A stretch of 10,602 bases of DNA from Flavobacterium psychrophilum (GTDB lineage Bacteria; Bacteroidota; Bacteroidia; Flavobacteriales; Flavobacteriaceae): the NCBI GenBank assembly GCA_003243255.1, contig QFQM01000150.1, positions 1 through 10,602 of the forward strand, read 5' to 3'. Below the pieces are notes generated by a model that did not search any database, was not told the DNA's origin, and saw nothing but the letters and a program-made list of their open reading frames with translations. A program made the position numbers and the translations under genes. Each line of letters starts with the position of its first letter. Within the stretch, counting starts at the first letter, position 1. Positions 1 through 6,745 of this stretch are shown here, one piece after another.

Positions 1-62
1 AAGCAGGCTGCGAAGATTACATTAAGGCTGTGTATGGACTAGGCTATAAATTTACAACATGA
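1..62 (+). CDS. Response regulator, OmpR/PhoB family (C-terminal end only)
   Basis: Only the last 19 codons are visible, reading AGCEDYIKAVYGLGYKFTT and then TGA. The string VYGLGYKF matches the wing hairpin that ends OmpR/PhoB winged-helix DNA-binding domains (usually V-R-G-x-G-Y-x-F). The receiver domain and most of the DNA-binding domain lie outside the window. The stop codon overlaps the start of the histidine kinase as ATGA at 59-62, so the two genes are almost certainly co-transcribed and translationally coupled as a two-component pair. By inference this regulator binds the 11-bp-spaced direct repeats found upstream of three downstream genes in this window. Confidence 0.85.
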   Translation, partial: AGCEDYIKAVYGLGYKFTT

Positions 63-1330
63 GATTACTGCAAGTTAGTTTACGAAGTTTACTGCTGTAT
101 TCACTGATACTTGTGGTTATCAGTGTTCCAATCTCTATTTTTTCAATCCGTCAAATAATAAATGAAGAGGTTGATGAATCATTGGCTCTTCATACAGATC
201 AATTTATTAAGCACATTAAAAGTTATGAATACCTGGACGATCTTGAAATGGATTTGAAAATATGGGATCAGCTTTCCTATGATATTGTGCTTACACCTTC
301 CGATGGAACAACAACCGGGAAGAAGTATGAAACAATTTCTATGTATGATAGTATTGAACAAGAGTCTCATCCTTTCCGAACACTATCCTCCAGCATGATT
401 ATTAAAGATAAGTCTTACCTGCTCACAACTAGAATGTCGTTGGTGGATAATGATGAACTTGTGATGGCTCTTGGAATCGTTCAAGTTGTTCTAATTGTAC
501 TCCTAACGACAGGTCTGCTCTTGATCAATCGCTCGCTGTCGAGGAAATTATGGAAACCATTTTACAATACCCTTAGTCAACTGAAGGCTTATAACCTTGA
601 CAAAAGCGAGGCCATCAGAACGGAGAAAACAAATATTATTGAATTTGATGACCTCAATAGAACCGTAAGCCACTTAACGGACAGAAACAGAAAGGTCTTC
701 TTGGAGCAAAAAGAGTTTATCGAAAATGCTTCGCATGAATTGCAAACACCTCTATCTATTTTTCAATCCAAACTGGATAATCTCATGCAGATTCCAGGAC
801 TTACAGAAGCAGGCGCGGCAACCATACTTGATCTGGAGGAAACTGCACAGCGTATGGCACGGCTCAATAAAAATCTACTCTTGCTAAGTAAGATTGATAA
901 TGACCAATTCAATGAAGTCGAAGAAATAGATTTATCTAAGTTGACAGATTTGTTATTGTCAAATTTGAAACCAATGGCTGATTTGGATAACATATCTATT
1001 CAAACTTCCATTAGTCCATTATCAATTACAGCCAACGCTACTTTAACAGAAGTTTTGTTAACCAATCTTTTTCATAATGCAATCCGTCACACCACTTCCA
1101 ATGGTAAAGTTAGTGTGGAACTGACTGATCGTAAGTTAATAGTTACGAACACTGGAAACCCGGTAAAAATGGATTCAGAAAAAATGTTTGAGCGGTTCAG
1201 TAAAGAGGGCAAGAGTGAAAACAGTTCTGGCCTTGGGCTTGCGATTGTCAAAAAGATTTGTGATACCTGTCTGTATAAAATAACCTATAATTTTCAAGAT
1301 AGAGTGCATACTTTTTCTGTGATATTTTAA
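59..1330 (+). CDS. Two-component sensor histidine kinase
   Basis: This inner-membrane sensor kinase of 423 aa phosphorylates the response regulator encoded just upstream. Membrane segments are at about residues 11-30 and 134-157, with a periplasmic sensor region of about 100 residues between them that I do not recognise. A HAMP-like linker follows at about 158-210. The H-box is at 221-231 (ENASHELQTPL, phospho-acceptor His226). The N-box is at 336-344 (NLFHNAIRH), the G1 region at 363-368 reads TNTGNP, and the G2 box is GLGLAIV at 391-397. The G1 region lacks the usual DxGxG aspartate. My recollection is that this variant is common among Bacteroidota kinases, so I do not call the protein dead. 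The start is fixed by the ATGA overlap with the regulator. The signal sensed is unknown. Confidence 0.93.
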   Translation: MRLLQVSLRSLLLYSLILVVISVPISIFSIRQIINEEVDESLALHTDQFIKHIKSYEYLDDLEMDLKIWDQLSYDIVLTPSDGTTTGKKYETISMYDSIEQESHPFRTLSSSMIIKDKSYLLTTRMSLVDNDELVMALGIVQVVLIVLLTTGLLLINRSLSRKLWKPFYNTLSQLKAYNLDKSEAIRTEKTNIIEFDDLNRTVSHLTDRNRKVFLEQKEFIENASHELQTPLSIFQSKLDNLMQIPGLTEAGAATILDLEETAQRMARLNKNLLLLSKIDNDQFNEVEEIDLSKLTDLLLSNLKPMADLDNISIQTSISPLSITANATLTEVLLTNLFHNAIRHTTSNGKVSVELTDRKLIVTNTGNPVKMDSEKMFERFSKEGKSENSSGLGLAIVKKICDTCLYKITYNFQDRVHTFSVIF

Positions 1331-1349
1331 TTTTTCATTTAGTTACAAA

Positions 1350-1383
1350 TCCAATTTTCATCCAGAATTATAAATGAATTTTG
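1350..1383 (+). promoter_or_regulatory. Predicted regulator-bound promoter of the receptor gene (module copy 1)
   Basis: Two 8-mers, TCCAATTT (1350-1357) and TCCAGAAT (1361-1368), are separated by 3 nt, giving an 11-bp period. After 7 nt comes GAATTTTG (1376-1383), one mismatch from the Bacteroidota -7 element TAnnTTTG. There is no TTTG/TTG -33 element at the expected place; the repeat sits there instead, as expected for an activator-dependent promoter. The same layout and spacing recur at 4281-4314 and 4817-4850. Transcription should start near 1388-1391, which is downstream of the ATG at 1374. Regulator binding is inferred. Confidence 0.55.
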
Positions 1384-1400
1384 ATACATACGATCAAGCT

Positions 1401-3809
1401 ATGAGAAGATTAGGTATTCTGGTTCTACTAATGTCATTTTCAATTCTTTCTGTCTCCCAGGTCAAAAGCGTTACATTATCGGGGGTTCTAAAGGATAAAG
1501 TATCAAAAAATAATTTGTCCTACGTAAATGTTGTACTGAAGCTGGAACAAGACAGTTCATTTATATCTGGAACAGTTACAAATGATGAGGGTCGCTATAC
1601 CTTGAGCAATGTGAGTCCTGGAAATTATATTCTTGAAACATCCTTTGTTGGGTATCACACAGATGCAAAACCCATACTTGTTGGTAAACTGAGTGAGTTT
1701 CTTGACTTGGGGATATTTGAACTTGAAGAGAATGTTACATCTCTCAATGAGGTTGTTGTAACGGGTACTCAGGATGCCGTTGCCGAAACGCTAGACAAGA
1801 AAACCTTTGCCGTAGCGGATAATGTCAACCAGAGCGGTGGCTCACTTATGCAGGTCATGCAAAATCTACCTGGTGTTACAATAAGCGATGAAGGAACCAT
1901 ACGGTTGAGGGGAAGTGACAAAGTGGTCGTTCTTATTGATGGAAAACAAACCGCTTTGACGGGCTTTGGTAATCAACGTGCCCTGGATAATATTCCTGCC
2001 TCAGCCATTGAACGAATTGAGGTCATTAACAATCCATCAGCAAAGTATGATGCTAATGGAAATGCTGGAATCATCAACATTATTTATAAGAAAGAAGTAA
2101 AGGAAGGATTTAATGGCAAGATTGGTTTGGCGGCTGGATTGGGTGCATTGTGGATAAAAAAAGAAAACTACCCAACCATTCGCCCACAATATCAGGCAAC
2201 CCCGAAAATAAATCCTTCTGTATCCATTAACTATCGGAAGAAAAAAATCAATCTGTTTCTCCAGGTGGATGATCTTTACACAAAAACGTTAAACAAGAAC
2301 GAGTTTACCGACCGCTACTACGATAGTGGCGACACAATCAGGCAACAGTTGAAAAGAAACCGCACAACAAATATCATAACAGCGAAAGGTGGAATCGACT
2401 GGTATATCAACGACAACAATACCATTAGCGTGTCGGGGCTATTCAGCAGCGAAAAGATTCTTGATGAAGGGGATGAACCTTTTTTTAATGCTGACCTCTC
2501 AGAGAGACTGCGTCTCTGGCAGTTTTTGGAAGACGAGTTAAAAACAACTGTGACAGAGATTGCTACATGGCAACATAAATTCAAGCAACCTGGAAGATTG
2601 CTAAACGTTGGCTTTAATTACACTTTTCATAGGGAAGACGAGAAATACTTTTTCACCAATATCATGCCGACCTATACCGGGTTGGATTCTTTCAAGCTGA
2701 TTTCAGATGAGCATGTCGGTGATTTTAACATAGATTACGTGCAACCACTTAAGTATGGAAGATTTGAAACCGGAATTAAATTCAGAAACCGTTACATCCC
2801 AACCAATATGCTTTTCATTCCAGGTCTTAATTCACCATTGGATGTAGGTGCAGGTGGCTGGGCTAACTACAGCGAAGTGATTCCGGCTGTGTATGGCAAC
2901 TATCTTTTTGAAAATAAAAAATTCGAAGTAGAAGCGGGGCTTCGAGTTGAGTATGTAGAAATTTACTACAAGGTTAATCCTGATCACAATACATACAAGA
3001 GTGATGGTTATAACTACACCCAACCGTTTCCTAATCTACGTCTGGCTTATAAGGTTAACGACAGTAATACATTTTCTGTCTTTTATAATCGCAGAGTTGA
3101 TAGACCAAATGAAGTTGACATACGAATCTTCCCCAAGTATGATGATGCTGAAATTATCAAAGTTGGAAATCCCGGACTTCGCCCACAATTCACCAACTCG
3201 TTCGAACTTGGATACAAGACAAATTGGAGTGAAGGCTATTTATACTCTGCTGCGTACCATAAGCAAATGGAGTCAACGATTACACGCATAGGCAGTATAG
3301 AACCTGGTAGTACGCTTATCTACAATATCTTTCAAAATGCCGGACGTAGTTATACTTCAGGTATTGAAATCATACTTTCTCAAAATGCAGGAAAGTGGGC
3401 AACCTTTAATCTTAACCTCAATGGATATCAGAATATTATTGAGCCTTTCACTGTAGTTAATAAGTATCCACAGGAAAATACTTTCTCTGCTGAGAGGCAG
3501 GAGATTTTTTCTGGCAGCATTAAATTCAATGGCTTGTTTCACTTGCCAGGAAAGTATGATGTACAGTTAACCAGTGTTTATATGGCTCCCGATGTTGTAC
3601 CTCAAGGAAAAACGTATTCACGTTTCTATATTGATCTTGGAGTCAAGAAATCATTACAGAAAGGTAAAGGGGAAGTGTTCCTGAATGCTACTGACATCGC
3701 CAATACATTGCGAATAAAGAGGGAAGTAAAGGGCATTGGATTTAGTTATACCAGCACTGACTATTATGAAACACAAGTTTTTCGACTCGGATATACTTAC
3801 AAGTTTTAG
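1401..3809 (+). CDS. TonB-dependent-receptor-like outer-membrane beta-barrel protein
   Basis: This is a large outer-membrane protein, probably a gated importer or surface receptor; the substrate is unknown. Numbering from the chosen start (802 aa), a signal peptide covers about 1-20 (MRRLGILVLLMSFSILSVSQ). A carboxypeptidase-regulatory-like beta-sandwich covers about 25-110 (motif DEGRYTLSNVSPGNYIL). A plug domain covers about 117-231 (LNEVVVTG, LPGV, IRLRG, VVLIDG, IERIEVINNPSAKYDANG, AGIINI). The rest is a beta-barrel of the outer-membrane receptor type, ending in the aromatic-terminated strand FRLGYTYKF. An in-frame ATG at 1374 would add nine residues. I prefer 1401 because the predicted promoter overlaps 1374 and because a normal signal peptide begins at 1401. 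It lies just after the two-component genes and 28 nt before a small transporter gene. Confidence 0.93.
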   Translation: MRRLGILVLLMSFSILSVSQVKSVTLSGVLKDKVSKNNLSYVNVVLKLEQDSSFISGTVTNDEGRYTLSNVSPGNYILETSFVGYHTDAKPILVGKLSEFLDLGIFELEENVTSLNEVVVTGTQDAVAETLDKKTFAVADNVNQSGGSLMQVMQNLPGVTISDEGTIRLRGSDKVVVLIDGKQTALTGFGNQRALDNIPASAIERIEVINNPSAKYDANGNAGIINIIYKKEVKEGFNGKIGLAAGLGALWIKKENYPTIRPQYQATPKINPSVSINYRKKKINLFLQVDDLYTKTLNKNEFTDRYYDSGDTIRQQLKRNRTTNIITAKGGIDWYINDNNTISVSGLFSSEKILDEGDEPFFNADLSERLRLWQFLEDELKTTVTEIATWQHKFKQPGRLLNVGFNYTFHREDEKYFFTNIMPTYTGLDSFKLISDEHVGDFNIDYVQPLKYGRFETGIKFRNRYIPTNMLFIPGLNSPLDVGAGGWANYSEVIPAVYGNYLFENKKFEVEAGLRVEYVEIYYKVNPDHNTYKSDGYNYTQPFPNLRLAYKVNDSNTFSVFYNRRVDRPNEVDIRIFPKYDDAEIIKVGNPGLRPQFTNSFELGYKTNWSEGYLYSAAYHKQMESTITRIGSIEPGSTLIYNIFQNAGRSYTSGIEIILSQNAGKWATFNLNLNGYQNIIEPFTVVNKYPQENTFSAERQEIFSGSIKFNGLFHLPGKYDVQLTSVYMAPDVVPQGKTYSRFYIDLGVKKSLQKGKGEVFLNATDIANTLRIKREVKGIGFSYTSTDYYETQVFRLGYTYKF

Positions 3810-3837
3810 TGATGTAAACCATTAAACCAATCAGGCC

Positions 3838-4260
3838 ATGCAGACTTGGATTATCTACGCTATTATCTCTATGATTTTTGCTGGACTAACTTCTGTACTG
3901 GCTAAATACGGTCTTCAAAATATCAGCGCAGACTTTGGCCTTGGCATCAGAACTACGGTAATTTTTGTAATCATTACAACCATCAATTTGATTGGAGCTA
4001 AATATAAAGAATTTGCTAACCTCACCACTTTACAAATAACCCTCCTAGTTGCTTCTGGCATTACTACAACTCTAAGTTGGATTTTTTACTATAGAGCTAT
4101 GAAGGATGGATTGGTTTCTTATGTGGCTGCTATCGACAAAGCAAGTATTATAATAACACTCCTACTGTCATTTTTTCTACTAAAGGAACCCATGTCTCCC
4201 AAGATCATCGTTGGTGCCAGCCTGATTTTCATAGGTATGATTGTACTAATCTGGAAATAA
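3838..4260 (+). CDS. EamA-domain small membrane transporter (half-size)
   Basis: This 140-aa, very hydrophobic protein has about five membrane segments, roughly at 3-24, 35-53, 66-86, 94-115 and 121-139. The spacing and the phrases IFYYRAMKDG, SYVAAIDKAS, LLLSFFLLKEPMSPKIIVGASLIFIG match the EamA domain of the drug/metabolite transporter superfamily. Full-length members carry two such domains (about 300 aa), so this one would work as a dimer. The substrate cannot be read from the sequence. It starts 28 nt after the receptor stop with no promoter-like box in the gap, so it is probably co-transcribed with the receptor. Confidence 0.85.
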   Translation: MQTWIIYAIISMIFAGLTSVLAKYGLQNISADFGLGIRTTVIFVIITTINLIGAKYKEFANLTTLQITLLVASGITTTLSWIFYYRAMKDGLVSYVAAIDKASIIITLLLSFFLLKEPMSPKIIVGASLIFIGMIVLIWK

Positions 4261-4280
4261 ATTTTTTAAGAACTTCAAAA

Positions 4281-4314
4281 TCCAAAGTTGCTACAGATTG
4301 CTTTCGTTAGTTTG
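4281..4314 (+). promoter_or_regulatory. Predicted regulator-bound promoter of the PepSY-like gene (module copy 2)
   Basis: This is the weakest of the three copies. TCCAAAGT (4281-4288) and TACAGATT (4292-4299) each match TCCAGAAT at 6 of 8 positions and are 11 bp apart. Seven nt later comes TTAGTTTG (4307-4314), one mismatch from TAnnTTTG. Both spacings equal those of the other two copies exactly. The predicted transcription start near 4320 leaves a leader of about 16 nt before the ATG at 4336. The copy was found by looking for the pattern at this promoter, so its weight rests on the conserved spacing. Confidence 0.45.
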
Positions 4315-4335
4315 ATTGTAACAAATTAAACAACT

Positions 4336-4788
4336 ATGAAAACTCTATTGTTAGTAATCGGTATGGGGCTTGTAATTATACAGGCCAATGCTCAAAAAAT
4401 GAATGCTAAGGATGTCCCTGCCAATGTCAAAAGCAGCTTGGAAAAAAACTATATCGCAAAGGATGTAGACTGGGATAAAGAAGGTGCAAACTATGAGGCC
4501 AGTTTTGAACAAAAAGGAACAGAGATTTCGGTTGTGTTCGATGGTACTGGATCTATCCTGGAGACCGAACGAGAAATTAAAAAGAGTGCCCTCCCCTCTA
4601 CTATTCTTGAAGCCCTGAAAAAGGATTATGCGGATTTTGAACTGGAAGAAGCTGCACGTATTGAAACCAAAGGCGTGATTACCTATGAAACAGAAGTAGA
4701 AAAGGGAAAGATGTCGCTGGAACTCGTTTTTGATGCGAATGGAAAACTGATTAAGAAGGAAGTTATTGAGGAAGAAGACAAAGATTAG
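4336..4788 (+). CDS. Secreted PepSY-like domain protein
   Basis: A 150-aa protein with a clear signal peptide (residues 1-19, MKTLLLVIGMGLVIIQANA, cut before Q20), so it is predicted to be periplasmic. The mature part looks like the PepSY-like (DUF2874) fold that is common in Bacteroidota. It contains two similar units. The first, about 24-80, has VPANVKSSLEKNY, then YEASFEQKGTEISVVFDGTGSI. The second, about 84-145, has LPSTILEALKKDY, then YETEVEKGKMSLELVFDANGKLI. The tail is strongly acidic (EVIEEEDKD). Members often lie beside two-component systems and are thought to bind ligands or modulate other proteins, but no enzymatic role is known. It probably has its own promoter just upstream, shared in design with the receptor and PAP2 genes. 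Confidence 0.88.
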   Translation: MKTLLLVIGMGLVIIQANAQKMNAKDVPANVKSSLEKNYIAKDVDWDKEGANYEASFEQKGTEISVVFDGTGSILETEREIKKSALPSTILEALKKDYADFELEEAARIETKGVITYETEVEKGKMSLELVFDANGKLIKKEVIEEEDKD

Positions 4789-4816
4789 ACAAAGTGAGTG
4801 TGCTACTCTAAAGCTA

Positions 4817-4850
4817 TCCAGAATCTCTCCAGAATTTACTTGTAATCTTG
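4817..4850 (+). promoter_or_regulatory. Predicted regulator-bound promoter of the PAP2-HD operon (module copy 3)
   Basis: This is the best copy. Two identical 8-mers TCCAGAAT (4817-4824 and 4828-4835) are separated by CTC, an 11-bp period. After 7 nt comes TAATCTTG (4843-4850), one mismatch from TAnnTTTG. As in the other copies, the repeat occupies the place of the -33 element. Transcription should begin near 4856, leaving a leader of about 88 nt before the PAP2 start at 4944. A weaker related string (GTCAGAAT) follows at 4852-4859 but is not in phase. Confidence 0.58.
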
Positions 4851-4890
4851 AGTCAGAATGAATGATAGAAGACGGAGTAGCAGTCCATTA

Positions 4891-4923
4891 AAGCCAGCAG
4901 AAAATTGTCTTTTCTGCTGGTTT
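4891..4923 (+). promoter_or_regulatory. Hairpin in the PAP2 leader (possible attenuator or weak terminator)
   Basis: A perfect 11-bp inverted repeat, CCAGCAGAAAA (4894-4904) and TTTTCTGCTGG (4910-4920), surrounds a 5-nt loop. It extends by one G-U and two A-U pairs to 4891-4923. Only three T residues follow, so it is a poor standard rho-independent terminator, although AAAGCC/GGTTT-type flanks are seen in bidirectional terminators. It lies inside the predicted PAP2 leader, 20 nt before the start codon. It could end read-through from the PepSY-like gene, attenuate the PAP2 operon, or stabilise the leader. Confidence 0.5.
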
Positions 4924-4943
4924 CCATTTGAAATTCGATTTTT

Positions 4944-5732
4944 ATGAAATGTATAGTTAGTACCCTCGTGGTAGGCCTGCTGTTCATAGGTAATCTGACA
5001 TTCGCGCAATTCAATCTTCGCACTCAAAAACAGAGTTCTTTGACCGTTGAAAATTGTTTGCTTCCTAAAGCTCCTTTTTTAAAATCAAGAGGGCTTCAAA
5101 AAGCATTTGCCGTTCCGCTACTGTTTACAGCAGCCGGACTATACTCCATAACGGATAATGATCTAATCAATAAGCTAGAAGTACAAGAGGAGCGAAATGA
5201 ATTGATACCGAAATTTCGTAGTCATATAGATGACTATCTTCAGTATGCACCAATTGCTGCTGTTTATGGATTGAATGCCATCGGTATAAAGGGGAAGAAC
5301 AATTTTGGAAACCGCACGGCAATACTTATAAAGTCAGAATTATTGGTTGGCATACTTACCTACTCGCTGAAGAAAATTACGGCAGTGCCTCGTCCCGATA
5401 CAGGTCAACCAACATCTTTTCCGTCTGGCCATACAGCCCAGGCGTTTGCTGCTGCCACATTCATGGCAAAGGAGTACGGCCACAAAAGCATCTGGTATAG
5501 CATCGGTGCCTATACGGTAGCAACAGGTATTGGTACAATGCGCGTGATGAATAATAGGCATTGGGTTTCGGACGTGCTGGTCGGTGCAGGTATCGGAATA
5601 TTATCTACAAACCTCGTGTATCTAACACATCAGTATAAATGGGGGAAGAAGAAAAGTTCAGGACAAACATTGATCATTCCTTCTTATGATGGTCAAACTG
5701 GAATGGTTAATGTCGTTCACAGGTTCCGTTAA
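4944..5732 (+). CDS. PAP2-family membrane phosphatase
   Basis: This 262-aa phosphatidic-acid-phosphatase type 2 enzyme removes phosphate from lipid phosphates such as undecaprenyl diphosphate or lipid A derivatives; the exact substrate is unknown. A signal peptide or first membrane segment covers 1-21 (MKCIVSTLVVGLLFIGNLTFA). The three catalytic signatures are all present. The first is K143-x6-R150-P151 (KKITAVPRP). The second is P160-S-G-H163 (SFPSGHTAQ), with the proton-transfer His163. The third is R200-x5-H206-x3-D210, with nucleophile His206, although the usual Ser before that Arg is Met here. Hydrophobic segments surround these motifs. The signal peptide fixes the start at 4944. It is followed after 15 nt by the HD-domain gene, so the two form an operon. 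Confidence 0.92.
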   Translation: MKCIVSTLVVGLLFIGNLTFAQFNLRTQKQSSLTVENCLLPKAPFLKSRGLQKAFAVPLLFTAAGLYSITDNDLINKLEVQEERNELIPKFRSHIDDYLQYAPIAAVYGLNAIGIKGKNNFGNRTAILIKSELLVGILTYSLKKITAVPRPDTGQPTSFPSGHTAQAFAAATFMAKEYGHKSIWYSIGAYTVATGIGTMRVMNNRHWVSDVLVGAGIGILSTNLVYLTHQYKWGKKKSSGQTLIIPSYDGQTGMVNVVHRFR

Positions 5733-5747
5733 ACACAAGACATTCTT

Positions 5748-6347
5748 ATGCCTTCTTCTGAATTATTGGAACAAGTTGAAAAATACATTAAAAATTTACT
5801 GTCAGAAGAAATTCTTCAAGGAAGACCGTTTCACGATTTCAATCACACCTTCCATGTCGTTCGGAAATGTGACGAATTAGCAACCCATTACAATCTATCG
5901 TTAGAAGATAAAGAGATTTTACTTACAGCAGCCTGGTTTCACGATATCGGATATATTCACGGAAACATTAACCATGAAGAAGATGGTGCAAAGATTGCAT
6001 CTGCATTTCTGAATGATCGTAACTTACCTTCTGAATTTATCGACAAGGTTGCTGCGCTAATCCGGGCAACAAAGCTTCCGGCAAAGCCAGTTACTCTATT
6101 AGAAGAAATGTTATGTGATGCTGACCTACATCATTTAGCATCCGAAGATTATTTTCATTGGTCAGACCGATTATACAAGGAAATTCAAATGCAAAGTGAA
6201 ACTCCTATTGGTAAAACAACTTGGATTAGAGAGAATATTTCTTTCTTCAAAGCACATCATTACTTTACTGAATATGCAATTGGTTTATGGGACGCTCAGA
6301 AACAACTGAATCTGCAAGCTCTCATTTCACAATCTGGTCAGCAATGA
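5748..6347 (+). CDS. HD-domain metal-dependent phosphohydrolase
   Basis: A soluble protein of 199 aa belonging to the HD superfamily, which hydrolyses phosphate esters, often of nucleotides, using a divalent metal. The metal ligands can be read as His33 (in HDFNHTFHV), His65-Asp66 (WFHDIGY) and Asp124 (LCDADLHHL). Additional conserved features are NHEEDGA (75-81) and the helix RATKLP (106-111). There is no signal peptide, so it acts in the cytoplasm. It follows the PAP2 gene by 15 nt and is probably co-expressed with it. The substrate cannot be predicted. Its TGA stop lies 1 nt from the stop of the convergent gene on the other strand. Confidence 0.9.
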   Translation: MPSSELLEQVEKYIKNLLSEEILQGRPFHDFNHTFHVVRKCDELATHYNLSLEDKEILLTAAWFHDIGYIHGNINHEEDGAKIASAFLNDRNLPSEFIDKVAALIRATKLPAKPVTLLEEMLCDADLHHLASEDYFHWSDRLYKEIQMQSETPIGKTTWIRENISFFKAHHYFTEYAIGLWDAQKQLNLQALISQSGQQ

Positions 6348-6348
6348 A

Positions 6349-6744
6349 TTAAAATTCCATCTCTTGTTTTATAAAATTCTTTGTCCCTTTCGGTCCCGAT
6401 AGCTCAAGCCACGCGAAACAATTGTCGCTTGATGCAGTAAGATTAAAAACAAAGAAGCTACAACACAAGCGTTCTGTCTTTATAAAGCTGTTAAGAAGAT
6501 CAAGCATCTTATCTGATCCATTGAACTTGTATTTGAATCCTTTGTCTGTCTCGGTTTTCTCCAGCACCTGATTCTTAAGTTCTGCGATTACAGTCTTCTT
6601 GCGTTGCTGCAATTCCGGAGTGGTTAGCTTACAACTTAGTTTAGCTTCTTCTATTAGCGTTTTCATATCCTTTGTTTTTTCCTGAGCCATTATTGTGAAG
6701 GGCAGTGCAAATGCGGCAACCCACATGATTAGTTTCATCTTCAT
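6349..6744 (-). CDS. Exported ERxCC-motif protein of the metal-response cassette
   Basis: A 131-aa protein with a signal peptide (about 1-20, MKMKLIMWVAAFALPFTIMA, then QEK), so probably periplasmic. The mature part has Cys38 in LSCKLTTPELQQRK, a vicinal pair Cys94-Cys95 in ERLCCSFFVFNL, Cys109, and the ending WLELSGPKGTKNFI. From memory, a family of small bacterial proteins shares this layout (a CxL...ERK segment, ER-x-CC-P/S-F, then L-x-GP/SEG-x-K-x-F), often near mercury or arsenic genes, but normally without a signal peptide. I know no tested function. Metal or metalloid binding by the cysteines is inferred. Its ATG follows the TAA of the upstream membrane-protein gene by a single nucleotide, so the two are translationally linked. 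Confidence 0.75.
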   Translation of the reverse strand: MKMKLIMWVAAFALPFTIMAQEKTKDMKTLIEEAKLSCKLTTPELQQRKKTVIAELKNQVLEKTETDKGFKYKFNGSDKMLDLLNSFIKTERLCCSFFVFNLTASSDNCFAWLELSGPKGTKNFIKQEMEF

Positions 6745-6745
6745 T

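Noticed and set aside
3001..3291. Plus-strand ORF of 96 codons inside the receptor gene
   Set aside because: It is in another frame of a well-supported receptor gene and encodes no recognisable domain.
4891..4923. Simple rho-independent terminator of the PepSY-like gene
   Set aside because: The T-tract is only three bases, and the hairpin lies downstream of the predicted PAP2 promoter; I kept it as a leader hairpin of uncertain role.
4836..5027. Minus-strand ORF of 63 codons over the PAP2 leader and start
   Set aside because: It runs antisense to the signal peptide of the PAP2 protein, and its sequence shows no domain or start signal.
5686..5880. Plus-strand ORF spanning the PAP2 end and the HD start
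   Set aside because: It overlaps both real genes in a different frame; the HD protein has full catalytic motifs in its own frame.
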